Shown here one piece after another: positions 35,746 to 45,104 of a DNA stretch of 64,000 nucleotides; positions within the stretch are counted from its first letter, which is position 1; the number at the start of each line of letters is the position of its first letter. The notes below the pieces were generated by a model. The model saw only the letters and a list, made by a program, of their open reading frames with translations. It was not told the DNA's origin and did no database searches. The stretch spans positions 142,204 to 206,203 of the forward strand of contig NZ_CAESCM010000011.1 in NCBI RefSeq assembly GCF_903166585.1, in the 5' to 3' direction. Source of the DNA: Pedobacter ghigonis. GTDB lineage: Bacteria; Bacteroidota; Bacteroidia; Sphingobacteriales; Sphingobacteriaceae. A program made the position numbers and the translations under genes.

Positions 35746-38700
35746 TTAGTACCTAAAATTTAGCGACACGTACGGATACCAGCCATCGCTGGAGTGTCCC
35801 ATCACAAATCGTACAACTGTGAGTGATGCCGGCGCAAAATAAACCCCGCCTCCTACGCCGTGGTGCCATATTGTTGATGGTTCGTCACGTTTCCAAACCC
35901 TGCCAACATCATAAAAACCCAATAAGCCAACTTGTCCGGGTAAAACGTAACTAACCAAATCGCCAAGCTTTGCCCTAAGCTCTAAGTTGTTGTAAAACAT
36001 GTGCTCGCCTGCAAACCTGAACTGGCGGTAACCTAAAAGGTTTCCTTGTCCACCTAAGTATAAAGCCTGATAAAAGGCTGGTTTACCTACCGTAACACCA
36101 CCACCAAAACGATCGGCAAGGATAAAATTCTTTCTGCCATCTAAATTTTTATATAAGGCAATGCTGGCAGTAAACTGTGCTATAGAATTTGAATATTTAT
36201 TTACGCCTTTATAACCCAGAAGTTTAAAATCGACAAAACTACCCAATGTTGGCAAAAGGTCGTTATCGCGGGTATTGTTGGTAAAGTTTACAAACGCTCC
36301 GGCAAACATCTTTTCGTTGCGCACGGTTAAACTATCTGATGAGTGCAACTGAGCACTGTTTTCGATAAACCTGCCGGCATTATCTTCCTGGTTAAGTTTA
36401 TAATACTGAAAAGCCGGACCTATACTAAAAGTAGATTTTGGACGGCGCCAGCGAATAGCAGCATCGAACTGATAAATATTAAAGCGTGCACGGTAATACC
36501 GGATATCATCGCCATGCTCATCGAAATGCGTTTCGTTACCAAAGCCGAAGAAATTTTGGGTATTGTTAGGTGCATTTATGTCAGCTTTTGCAACAATATC
36601 GCCTTTACCTAAGGCTTTTAACCACTCACCTTTATAATTAAACCTAAATGCTTTGGTAGAAAATGAGTGCAAAAACGAAATAGTTTGCGCGTTACCATAA
36701 GGTTGTTTTCTAAAACCCGGATTGGTTTGTTTGTAAATTAAGCCCAACAAAACGCCATCATCGTTATTGTAACCGGCATTTAGCAACCAGGAATTTCGGC
36801 GGTACATATCTTTAGGGATATAGCTAAAGTTAGCGGTATCATTAGAGATGATTTTCCTGATCTTATTCTGATCGTTGCCCAGGTAGGTTGCCTTATCTGT
36901 ACGGCCATAAAGTTTAACGCTGGCATTGCTGTTGGCAAAATCGTAAACCTTACTGCCCTTCCCCCCGATAATCCGGATTCTGATACCCGAATTTTTATTG
37001 TTCAAAATCAGGCTATCGTTTCCGTTGTGCATGTACACCCGAAGCTCTTTGGTAACTTTCGAATCAAAAGAACGGTTAAAAAGTTCGTCTTTAATGTTAC
37101 CTTCTTTCGAAATCTTATTGATTTTAACATTCAGACCGTTTTCGGGTGCATCGGTAATTTGTATGCGCTCGTTTTTATTGGTAACCTCTATATCTACAAT
37201 GCGGTTAAAGAAATGATAGTACTGGTTCATTAATTTAGGCAATGTGGCCAACCTGTTACGCAATTGTGCCAAAAAGGCATCGTGGTGTAGCGAGTAGCTT
37301 GGCTCGGGAAGTTTTTTCAATGCTTTTTCGAAAACAGCATCGTTGTAATTGGCGCAAAAATCTTTTACAATCTTGTCGAATTCTGCTTCACCGATATTGG
37401 CTGTCCAACGGCTGCTGATTTCCCTTCCTTCCCATAAAAACCAGTTTACATCTTTTATACCGCGCTCGTAGCCCTGCATCATCGGCAAAAGTGACGAAGA
37501 TTGGGTGTAACGCTGTAATAAACCGTCAGACCTGAAAAACACCTGGTCACGGTCGCGCGGTACAGGAGAATAAGTTGATCCATCTTTGGTTTTGGTTTCT
37601 TTCCAGCGCCATTGGTCTTCGTGCCTGTCCCAATCGCCGAGCAAGATATCAAAAGCCCTTGCTTTTACCCAGGCTGGGCCATCCAAACGGTTATCGTTAT
37701 CATCAGTTAACTTTTTATCCATTTTTGGCGAACTATCTGATTCTCCAACAGGCTCACGTTCTTCAAAAAGGCATAAGGTATTGGCAAAAGCAGGTTCAAA
37801 TTCGCCCAGGTTATCATCGGGCGAAACCCAGCCAATAATCGGCGTGCTATGTGGAATACCTGCTGCTTTCGCTAAATCGGGCACTACTAACGCCGAAAAG
37901 GGGTGCTGTGCCGACATGTTATCTTTGATCACATCTTTGGCAAAAGTTTCGCGTAGGGCTGGCGGCAAAAGCACTTCAGGATATTTTTCTACACTCCGCA
38001 ATACGTACTCCTTACCATTTTTATCTTCTAAGCGCAGGGAGCGCGATTGGTTTCCGCCACCGCGTTGCGTTGCTTTTAGTCCACCCATCATTTGCGAAAC
38101 CCTAAGTACGGGCACTTTGGTACGCGCAGCATATTCTTTACGGTAATTTTCGCCAAAAATGTAACGATGAAAGCGCCCAACACTATCGTATTCGGGTTTT
38201 ATTGTTATAAAAATACTGTCGGCCGTAATGGGCTTATCGCGGTTACGTACCTTTTGGCTTATCGTTTCAAATTTCTTGGTGTAGCTGTAAACGCGTTTAA
38301 CACTGGTATCCGAATAGATGTAGTATTCGTAACGCATATCGTTGTTCTTTAACTGATCGGCCACCACATAACCCTGCTGCATTTCGTGAAATAGCGAAGT
38401 TTTACCTTCTTTATTCGGCGAAACTTTTGAGCCCGAGCCACTAATTACCTGCAAATGTTTTCCTTTAATTAACTGCAGGCCGTGTTCATGTCCGGCCACA
38501 TAGGTAACGTTAGGATAATCGCCAAATACACCGGTAATGGATTTGATCATATCTTTATAGGCCGGATGGTTTAGATCTTCGGGACTGAGCAGCGTTGAAC
38601 GCAACAAAGGATATACCGAGCCTAAAACCGGCATAGGGATATACAGGTTTTTGTTTAAGGAGGTAAGCGGAAAAATGTGGTTACGCAAATTGAAATAGCC

Positions 38701-39351
38701 ACCATGAGGGCCGTAACTTTGAAACGGGTGGTGCGAGGCTAAAAGAATCATTTTATCTTTATTTTCTTCTAACAGCTGCTCCATTTTTACCAGTATTTCA
38801 TCTTTGGTACGGCATTCGCACTCGCCATTTGGATTAAATTTATTGTAGGGAAACAACCACCACTCGCTATCGTAGGCAATAATGGTAAGCTTATCGGTTA
38901 ATTTAATGGCCACCGGATCTGGACAACCATTATCGGGAATCAGTTTAAGCAAAGGATCGTTCTGCGCCCTGAGGTAATCGCCCTGTGCCTGTATTTTGGC
39001 CAGGCCCTTTGGACCTGATTTGTCCCAATCGTGATTACCGGGAATGAAATAAACCGCAGCCCCCATTTTACGCATGGGATCGAACTGGGAGTGTAAAATC
39101 TTTTTGGTATCTTCTTCTTCGGCACTGCCGGGCAAGCCCATTCCTGTTGGATAAATGTTATCGCCCAGGTAGAGCACTGTAGTTTTTTTAGGGATGACCT
39201 GTTTGGCAGCATTTTTTAAATCCTGCATTTGGGCGGGGTTCATTTCGCCGGCATCGCCAAAAAGGATCACACGGTATTTCACGTCATCCTGTGCAAAAGC
39301 AATGAGGTTGGTTAAACATAAGATTGAAAAAAGGGTAAATCTTTTAATCAT
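35746..39351 (-). CDS. Metallophosphoesterase / kinase-like / outer-membrane barrel triple fusion
   Basis: A 1201-residue envelope protein in three parts. Signal peptide (about 1-20). Calcineurin-type metallophosphoesterase (about 25-360) with GDAGE (32-36), LGDN (62-65), GNHDW (105-109), SHHPF (206-210) and GHEHG (287-291), all intact. A middle domain (about 400-700) reading like a Fam20C/CotH/HipA-type kinase: LRSVEKYP near 451, FDILLGDWDRHEDQWRW at 567-583, PRDRDQ at 598-603. A C-terminal Omp85/surface-antigen-like barrel (about 830-1201), ending in the aromatic SLNFRY. The first and last parts are a secure call. The kinase-like reading is inference from motifs. Single gene. Confidence 0.85.
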   Translation of the reverse strand: MIKRFTLFSILCLTNLIAFAQDDVKYRVILFGDAGEMNPAQMQDLKNAAKQVIPKKTTVLYLGDNIYPTGMGLPGSAEEEDTKKILHSQFDPMRKMGAAVYFIPGNHDWDKSGPKGLAKIQAQGDYLRAQNDPLLKLIPDNGCPDPVAIKLTDKLTIIAYDSEWWLFPYNKFNPNGECECRTKDEILVKMEQLLEENKDKMILLASHHPFQSYGPHGGYFNLRNHIFPLTSLNKNLYIPMPVLGSVYPLLRSTLLSPEDLNHPAYKDMIKSITGVFGDYPNVTYVAGHEHGLQLIKGKHLQVISGSGSKVSPNKEGKTSLFHEMQQGYVVADQLKNNDMRYEYYIYSDTSVKRVYSYTKKFETISQKVRNRDKPITADSIFITIKPEYDSVGRFHRYIFGENYRKEYAARTKVPVLRVSQMMGGLKATQRGGGNQSRSLRLEDKNGKEYVLRSVEKYPEVLLPPALRETFAKDVIKDNMSAQHPFSALVVPDLAKAAGIPHSTPIIGWVSPDDNLGEFEPAFANTLCLFEEREPVGESDSSPKMDKKLTDDNDNRLDGPAWVKARAFDILLGDWDRHEDQWRWKETKTKDGSTYSPVPRDRDQVFFRSDGLLQRYTQSSSLLPMMQGYERGIKDVNWFLWEGREISSRWTANIGEAEFDKIVKDFCANYNDAVFEKALKKLPEPSYSLHHDAFLAQLRNRLATLPKLMNQYYHFFNRIVDIEVTNKNERIQITDAPENGLNVKINKISKEGNIKDELFNRSFDSKVTKELRVYMHNGNDSLILNNKNSGIRIRIIGGKGSKVYDFANSNASVKLYGRTDKATYLGNDQNKIRKIISNDTANFSYIPKDMYRRNSWLLNAGYNNDDGVLLGLIYKQTNPGFRKQPYGNAQTISFLHSFSTKAFRFNYKGEWLKALGKGDIVAKADINAPNNTQNFFGFGNETHFDEHGDDIRYYRARFNIYQFDAAIRWRRPKSTFSIGPAFQYYKLNQEDNAGRFIENSAQLHSSDSLTVRNEKMFAGAFVNFTNNTRDNDLLPTLGSFVDFKLLGYKGVNKYSNSIAQFTASIALYKNLDGRKNFILADRFGGGVTVGKPAFYQALYLGGQGNLLGYRQFRFAGEHMFYNNLELRAKLGDLVSYVLPGQVGLLGFYDVGRVWKRDEPSTIWHHGVGGGVYFAPASLTVVRFVMGHSSDGWYPYVSLNFRY

Positions 39352-39410
39352 ATTCCGGTGTTTGTATAAAGATAGTTAATTTAAAATTTAATTTGCTTGG
39401 TAGAAAAGTC

Positions 39411-39505
39411 GTCATCTCGATCCGATAGCTATCGGATGAAGCGCAGCGAAATGGAGAGATCTATAATAGATTCTCGACTGCGTTGCACTTCGCTCGAAAT
39501 GACGA
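39411..39505. repeat. Dispersed GTCAT...ATGAC palindromic element (core I)
   Basis: Begins GTCATCTCGA, contains GAAGCGCAGCGAAATGG and CGACTGCGTTGCACTTCGC, and ends CGAAATGACGA. The ends are inverted repeats. An extra TCCGATAGCTATCGGA palindrome lies near the left end. Related copies are at 14923, 53738 and 61441. Confidence 0.85.
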
Positions 39506-39535
39506 CCCCGGAGGACCTCCGACCTCTCACTCTTG

Positions 39536-39564
39536 ACCACCTTAGACACCTTAGCGCATCTAAG
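39536..39564. repeat. Single unit of the CTTAGACACCTTAG repeat family
   Basis: Reads ACCACCTTAGACACCTTAG and then CGCATCTAAG. It is a solitary relative of the tandem units at 2031-2430. Confidence 0.6.
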
Positions 39565-39637
39565 TTTTCATGTTTCTTATTTAGGCCCATAAACCCAGGC
39601 TTCTGACATCGGACCATCAGCTTCAGACTTTCAAAAC

Positions 39638-40546
39638 CTACTTTTTCAATTTAAACATTAAAATATTTCCGGCTGATAAAGTACCGCCCTCGTTAGAAAT
39701 GTAAAGATTGTTGTCTTTATCGAATGCGATCCCTTCTGGTTGATTGAAGAAGCTGCCTGCTAAAGGATAAGTAGCCTTAACTTTAAAATCCGCGTCGGTT
39801 ACTACCAGCAATTTATTCATTGATGAAAGTACGTACCATTCGTTAGTTGCTGTATTTTTAGCCAATGCCGATGGACGGAATTTTGATTTTGTAGCTCCCG
39901 ACACTTTTTCGATTTCTTTGTGCGAAATACCAAACTGGCCACTAGCGGTAAAAGTACCATCGGCCGCCACTTTAAAACCATAAATGCTTGTCGATTTTGC
40001 TTTCGCATCGGCTTTGCTATCTTTGGTTAACACGTAAATCATTCCTGCCTTTTCATCCGCAGCCAAACCTTCGTACTCTGCTTTTGGTACTAAATCTTTT
40101 GTTTTAACCACATTGGCTACTTCTGGCGCATTAATGCCTGCAATAGGAAAAGTATGCAGTTCGCCATTGCTTTTTAATACAATTACAAAATTATTGATAA
40201 TGGCCAGGTCCTCGTAATCGCCTTTACCGCCAAATTTGGTAAACTTTGCTGTTTTATCGGTTAAGCCCAGGTGAAAAAGATCTCCATCTTCATCCTGAAT
40301 GGCAAACACTTCTTTAGCATCGCCATTGTGGAATACGATACCCGAAATTTCGAAAAGGTTATGTGGCATATTGTATTTTAAAGGGTTTGCCAAATCGTAA
40401 GGTAAAGCTGTTTTTGGGGCATCCGCGGCAGCACTCTCAGTACTTGCAGCTTGTTTATCGTTGCGGTTACTGTTTACACATGATATGCCTAAAAAAGCTG
40501 TTGCAACCAAAAGGCCTGAGGCGATAAAAGTTCTTTTATAATTCAT
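39638..40546 (-). CDS. SdiA-regulated-like lipoprotein (beta-propeller)
   Basis: A predicted lipoprotein of 302 residues, lipobox FLGISCVN. The rest reads as a beta-propeller of the SdiA-regulated family (SGIVFHNGDAKEVFAIQDED, YEGLAADEKAGMIYVLTKD, FFNQPEGIAFDKDNNLYISNEGG), which is related to phytase-like and NHL propellers. Such proteins may act on or sense phosphate compounds, but this is family inference. It follows ppk1 by 12 bases on the same strand and is probably the third gene of the HD-PycTM/ppk1 operon. The polyphosphate context makes a phosphate-linked role attractive. Confidence 0.78.
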   Translation of the reverse strand: MNYKRTFIASGLLVATAFLGISCVNSNRNDKQAASTESAAADAPKTALPYDLANPLKYNMPHNLFEISGIVFHNGDAKEVFAIQDEDGDLFHLGLTDKTAKFTKFGGKGDYEDLAIINNFVIVLKSNGELHTFPIAGINAPEVANVVKTKDLVPKAEYEGLAADEKAGMIYVLTKDSKADAKAKSTSIYGFKVAADGTFTASGQFGISHKEIEKVSGATKSKFRPSALAKNTATNEWYVLSSMNKLLVVTDADFKVKATYPLAGSFFNQPEGIAFDKDNNLYISNEGGTLSAGNILMFKLKK

Positions 40547-40558
40547 AGGTAATTAAAT

Positions 40559-42601
40559 TTAATGCTTGTTTTTTAATAATTGATAAATGCCGTACTGCGA
40601 GCTTACGGGGGTACCAATCGTTTCTACCGGTATATTGTCCATCTGTTCGTCAATACAAACAGCCTGTACGTTATCTTGTTTTTGAATGGTTATGATATCG
40701 ATAATTTCCTGTTTAACTTGTGCATCGTAAATCGGGAAACAAACTTCAATCCGCCTGTAAATATTACGGTTCATCCAATCGGCCGACCCCAGGTATACAT
40801 CCTCTTTACCCAGATTATGGAATATAAAAATACGGCCATGCTCCAGGTAGCGATCTACGATACGGGTAACCTTGATGTTTTCGCTCATTCCCTGCACATC
40901 GGGTACCAGACGACAGATGCTGCGCACAATCATATCAATTTTTACTCCTGCAGCCGAGGCCTCGTAAAGTTTGTCGATCAAAACCTTTTCTTCGAGGTTG
41001 TTCATTTTTATGGTTATCGCCGCAGGCTTGCCTTGTTTGGCATGTGCTATTTCGCGATCGATCAGGCTGAGAAAAACCGTTTGCAGGTTAAACTGCGCTA
41101 CCAACAGGTGTTTAAAATGAATCAGGTCGGAAGCTGATGGTTTTACCCTTTTGGCCAGGAAAATAAACAGGAGTTCTACTTCGCGCAGCATTTCCTTGTT
41201 GGCCGTCATTAAAACATGATCGGTATAGAATGCAGCTGTACTTTCGTTAAAGTTACCGGTAGAAAATAGTCCGGCGTAATGCATCCTGTCGCCTACCTGG
41301 CGTTTAACCAGCGCAACCTTGGCATGTACTTTTAAAGCTGTTACGCTATAAATAATATTCACCCCAACCTCGCGCATTTTCTTTGCCCATTTGATATTGT
41401 TGGCTTCATCAAAACGGGCTTTAAGCTCAACCAGAACGGTTACTTTCTTATCGTTTTTGGCAGCGCTGATTAATGCATTCACAATTTTCGAATCGCTGGC
41501 CACGCGGTAAAGGGTAACATATATTTCGCGTGTACTGGCATCGATTGCTGCTTCGTTAAAAAATCGCAAAACACTGTCGTAACTTTGGTAAGGGGTATGT
41601 ACAATAATATCTTTCTGGTAAATGGCTTCGGTTAGCGAACCTGTTATCCAATCGGTATTACATATTTTTGGCCAGCTCTCGTTCGATAGTTTCGGCAAAT
41701 TTACCGGAAAAGACATCAGGTCTTTCAGGTTGTGGTACTGCCCCCCTTCTATCCTGTTGGCTTTTTTTAAATTGAAAAGTTTCTTTAACCGGTCCATTAC
41801 TTCATCAGGGATACCGGGCTGGTGCAAAAAGCGGGTAGCGAGGCCTAAATCGCGTTTTAAAAGTTGTTTTTCGAGCTGATCGGATAAACTGCCCGGATAC
41901 TCATCTTTCAGGTCGAGTTCTGCATCGCGTGTAATTTTAAAACTGTAACAACCTGTAACCTCCTGGTCGGGGAATATCCTGTCGAGATGAAAGCGGATAA
42001 TATCGTCCAGAAAAACAATAAAAGTCCCCTCAGTTGTATCTACTTTATAAAAACGCGGCAACTGGTTAGAAGGAATATTTAAAATTACGGTTTCGGTTTC
42101 TGCTTCCTTTTTGAGTGTAACCAAAAAATATAATTCATTATTGGAGGGAAAGAAACCGCTATCAGTTCTTAAATAAACCGGCTGCAAAAAGGCCATCACC
42201 TGACTTAAAAAGTAGCGGGTAAGGTTTTGCTCAATTTGGGCTGGAATGGGCTCACCATAAATTAAGTTTATCTTCTGCTCTTTAAGCAATGGAATTAATT
42301 CTGTACGGAGTACTTTACCATACCGCTGCTGCTGATCGGTGATAAACTGATTAGCGGTATTTAATAAATTATCGTCGATTTTGATGTCATTATCTTCGCG
42401 GTTGCTCAATTTCTCTAATGCCAGTAAAATAGGCATGCGCACGCGGTAAAACTCATCGAGGTTAGATGAAAATATGGATAAGAATTTAATGCGTTCCAAT
42501 AAGGGCACCGTACTGCGTTCGGCCTCCATTAAAATGCGCTCGTTAAATTTTAGCCAGCTTAAATCGCGGTTAAAGAAAGTTGTTTCGATCATTTGTTCCA
42601 T
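40559..42601 (-). CDS. ppk1: Polyphosphate kinase 1
   Basis: Makes polyphosphate from ATP reversibly. It has 680 residues, typical for PPK1. The N-terminal domain opens FFNRDLSWLKFNERILMEAE. The two catalytic phospholipase-D-like domains carry the autophosphorylated His in ALKVHAKVALVKR (about 430) and a second conserved His in LEHGRIFIFHNLG (about 590). STGNFNESTAAFYTDH is also intact. The ATG overlaps the stop of the HD-PycTM gene by one base, so the two are translationally coupled. Confidence 0.97.
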   Translation of the reverse strand: MEQMIETTFFNRDLSWLKFNERILMEAERSTVPLLERIKFLSIFSSNLDEFYRVRMPILLALEKLSNREDNDIKIDDNLLNTANQFITDQQQRYGKVLRTELIPLLKEQKINLIYGEPIPAQIEQNLTRYFLSQVMAFLQPVYLRTDSGFFPSNNELYFLVTLKKEAETETVILNIPSNQLPRFYKVDTTEGTFIVFLDDIIRFHLDRIFPDQEVTGCYSFKITRDAELDLKDEYPGSLSDQLEKQLLKRDLGLATRFLHQPGIPDEVMDRLKKLFNLKKANRIEGGQYHNLKDLMSFPVNLPKLSNESWPKICNTDWITGSLTEAIYQKDIIVHTPYQSYDSVLRFFNEAAIDASTREIYVTLYRVASDSKIVNALISAAKNDKKVTVLVELKARFDEANNIKWAKKMREVGVNIIYSVTALKVHAKVALVKRQVGDRMHYAGLFSTGNFNESTAAFYTDHVLMTANKEMLREVELLFIFLAKRVKPSASDLIHFKHLLVAQFNLQTVFLSLIDREIAHAKQGKPAAITIKMNNLEEKVLIDKLYEASAAGVKIDMIVRSICRLVPDVQGMSENIKVTRIVDRYLEHGRIFIFHNLGKEDVYLGSADWMNRNIYRRIEVCFPIYDAQVKQEIIDIITIQKQDNVQAVCIDEQMDNIPVETIGTPVSSQYGIYQLLKNKH

Positions 42602-43815
42602 TACAGTTTACCGTAAGCTGCGTAAGCAATAACAAAAGCAAATACTGCGGCAATTAAGCCCCACATAAAAATATTGTAAGCGAGACGGATGAGCTTGTAT
42701 TTACGTCCCAAAACCACACCTTGCGAGTATACATCGGTAATTAAGGTTCCGTATAAAAAATCTTTATCGTTCATTACCTTGATCATTCCATCGGTATAGC
42801 TGGGTAAACTCATTTTATAAAAGTTACCAAAAAACAACAGGTTCACTTTTTTATTGTCCATATCTTCTTTAGTAAACTCTCCTTTTGGAATAGATGGACG
42901 GGTAGACAGAATGGAAACTACCACACAGGTTAAGCTAACCAAAAGCAAAATAAAGGTGGGTATAATCAGGTTTCCATGATCTTCGAGCCTGCGCAACAGT
43001 AAACTCACTATTAACGAAAGCATAATGGAGTTTACGGTAATTAAAATATGTGCCTTATTATCGGCCATATCGCTCAGGCGCTGGTTATTGGCTGAGGTAA
43101 TGCGGAACATGGTTTCGATTCCTTTATCAGGCCGGTCGTCTTTATCTTTCTTCTTCTTACCGGTTACTACCTCGGGCGCAAAACTTTTGGTTTCGGCCAG
43201 CTCTGTGCTGATTTCTTCCTGGGCGGTAAGTTTACTTTTTAGTTTGGCAATATTGGCTTGTTTCTGGTCGCTTAACAACAAATTGGCGTAATCGGTATGG
43301 TAGTGGTGCGATTCCATAAACTGGATATCCTTTTGGCGCCATTCGGTTTTGCTGATGTCTTTTTTATAAATCAGTTCTACTTCTTTGTGCATTAACTTAC
43401 CTTTTTTGCGAAAATCGGGCAGGCCGAGGTGGAAAAGATCTGCATCGCAAAGAATTTCGTCGGTTTGATTGGTAGGCTGCTGGGGAATTTTTGTAGCTAA
43501 AATGGCGCTTTTAACCCCCTCACGTACATCTGTATTTACACCATGCTGCTCCAAAAAATGATCGGCCATTTCAGCTCCTTTTGCCTCATGGCTTAATGCA
43601 TCTTCAAAATAACCGGTATCGTGAAAATAGGCCGCTACGGTTACCACAAAGAAATCCTGTTCGCTAAGCTGGTAATGGTTGGCGATTTGCTGCGCAGCAT
43701 TAACCACCTCTTCTGTATGTGCAAAATTGTGGTAAACCAACCTCGGATCGTTATGGGTTTGGAAGTAATGGCTTACATGCCGGGCTGCATCTTCCTGCAA
43801 TTGTTTATAGTTCAT
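42601..43815 (-). CDS. HD phosphohydrolase fused to PycTM membrane domain
   Basis: A 404-residue protein with two parts. The N-terminal HD domain (about 1-190) has HNFAHTEEV (His33), YFHDTGY (HD at 65-66) and a later Asp in CDADLFHLG (about 124). The C-terminal part (about 230-404) has three transmembrane segments (about 258-277, 284-304 and 378-401) and the AHILITVNSIMLSLIVSLL pattern of the PycTM (DUF5706) domain known as a membrane effector in Pycsar anti-phage systems. Between them lies a charged linker with KKKKDKDDRPDK. No cyclase gene adjoins it; instead it is first in the ppk1 operon. It may sense or degrade a nucleotide. Confidence 0.85.
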   Translation of the reverse strand: MNYKQLQEDAARHVSHYFQTHNDPRLVYHNFAHTEEVVNAAQQIANHYQLSEQDFFVVTVAAYFHDTGYFEDALSHEAKGAEMADHFLEQHGVNTDVREGVKSAILATKIPQQPTNQTDEILCDADLFHLGLPDFRKKGKLMHKEVELIYKKDISKTEWRQKDIQFMESHHYHTDYANLLLSDQKQANIAKLKSKLTAQEEISTELAETKSFAPEVVTGKKKKDKDDRPDKGIETMFRITSANNQRLSDMADNKAHILITVNSIMLSLIVSLLLRRLEDHGNLIIPTFILLLVSLTCVVVSILSTRPSIPKGEFTKEDMDNKKVNLLFFGNFYKMSLPSYTDGMIKVMNDKDFLYGTLITDVYSQGVVLGRKYKLIRLAYNIFMWGLIAAVFAFVIAYAAYGKL

Positions 43816-44178
43816 GAGCGTATTCGGGCTGGGATAATTTATAGTTTTGAAGGAAATGCATTTTCTTTAAATCAATTAAAGCTAAAATTGTTTCGTTTTT
43901 ATGATTTAAAATTACGCTAATTTTAACAAAAACAATGTTTATCTGCCTTAAACAATAATAATGCCTGATTATTTTACAAAAAGACTAAAGATTGAGTAAA
44001 GGGGAAAGACTAAAGTGGAACGAGGAAAGATGAAAGCGTTGGAAAAGCTGAAAGACTAAAGCAGAAAGCGTTGAAAAGTCGGAGGTCCGGAGACCGAGGT
44101 TGGAAGTTCGGGAGCAGAACAAGGCTGGATGTACTTAATGGTGGGAAGTTATCATTGACAGAAACTCATAGAATTATC
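43816..44178. other. Intergenic region with purine-rich repeats
   Basis: No gene seen. From about 43980 to 44080 the + strand is purine-rich with repeated GAAAGACTAAAG text. A short hairpin-forming segment GTCGGAGGTCC follows near 44080, whose complement occurs beside the dispersed element at 39515. Confidence 0.5.
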
Positions 44179-44358
44179 GTCATTGCGAGGAGGAACGACA
44201 GCCTGTCCCGCTTAATCGGGAAAGCAATCTTACAACGATCGCTAGTTGAAACTGAAGTAATGCTTTTTCCCACCCATAGTAGTAAGATTGCTTCGTACCT
44301 CGCAATGACGACTCCGAAGGGGCTATCACTAATATTGATTTTATCAAATAAATTAACC
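44179..44358. repeat. Composite dispersed element: core II plus module X
   Basis: The core at 44179-44309 begins GTCATTGCGAGG, contains GCAATCTTAC and TAAGATTGCTTCG, and ends CTCGCAATGACG, so its ends are inverted repeats. Module X at 44312-44358 follows: CTCCGAAGGGGCTATCACTA then TTGATTTTATC to AATTAACC. The same module X (45 of 47 bases) follows a different core at 53820. Confidence 0.85.
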
Positions 44359-44451
44359 CTTAAAGTGACAAGCTTTTAAATTTCGGGCACCCTTTGAAAT
44401 GAAGGCTTGGTTAGGCTACAGAACTAATGACGAATGAACCAATAAACATCC

Positions 44452-44952
44452 TTACCTTTTAAACCTGCCCAGTGCAGTATCAACCAAAGGTGCAACAGGT
44501 AAAAAATTGTTAACCAGCACAAGAATTTCCTCTTCTACATTTCTGCCTTCGAAACTTAGCCAGCCTTCCATTAAAGTTAAAGGACCGTATTTTACACTTA
44601 CATTTGGCCATTGTTGCTCAAACGGCTTAAAATCGCGCCTAAACAAATCAGCAAATTTTCTGCTTTCTATTTTATATCCAGGCAAATGCCTCAATTTAAA
44701 TGCGTGGATATTGTACTGCAGTTTTTGTTCAAGGCTGCTTTCTTGGCTTACCCAAACGGAAAAGAATATCCGGGTTTTGGCCAATAAAGGATCTTCGTTT
44801 GGGCTACACCAGGCCTTTTTAAATATTTTCAGGCAAACACAATCCAATACTTCAACAACAGCAACTTCGAGCTGCATTTCTTTTAGCTGTTCCTGATTGA
44901 GCTGGTTTACAGCCTTGCTAAATATTTCGAGGTATTTTTCAGATCCGATCAT
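44452..44952 (-). CDS. Conserved-looking hypothetical protein
   Basis: Not recognised. A 166-residue soluble protein, mixed helix and strand, with two early cysteines (DCVCLKIFKKAWC). No signal peptide or membrane segment. Sequence such as LEQKLQYNIHAFKLRHLPGY and the ordinary codon use indicate a real gene. It is the next minus-strand gene after the RNA repair operon but is separated from it by a strong terminator, so it is transcribed on its own. Confidence 0.65.
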   Translation of the reverse strand: MIGSEKYLEIFSKAVNQLNQEQLKEMQLEVAVVEVLDCVCLKIFKKAWCSPNEDPLLAKTRIFFSVWVSQESSLEQKLQYNIHAFKLRHLPGYKIESRKFADLFRRDFKPFEQQWPNVSVKYGPLTLMEGWLSFEGRNVEEEILVLVNNFLPVAPLVDTALGRFKR

Positions 44953-45034
44953 TCACTGAAGTTTTTTTGTTTGCAATTTATTGCTTTTATCTTAAATGTG
45001 GCCAACCAATCTCCTAAAGTACATGTAAAAAACG

Positions 45035-45064
45035 AAGCCGGGATCTATTGAAAGACCCCGGCTT
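45035..45064 (-). terminator. Intrinsic terminator of the RNA repair operon
   Basis: Stem AAGCCGGG with CCCGGCTT, extendable to 11 bp with one mismatch, and an 8-base loop. On the minus strand it is followed by CG and a run of six T, 41 bases after the HD-Pnk stop. Confidence 0.85.
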
Positions 45065-45104
45065 AATCACATGCATTTTGTTGCATTTTAGGCAACCAAT
45101 AAAA

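Noticed and set aside
43816..44451. Purine-rich segment as a possible RNA gene
   Set aside because: The repeats look like dispersed intergenic text and no conserved secondary structure could be recognised.
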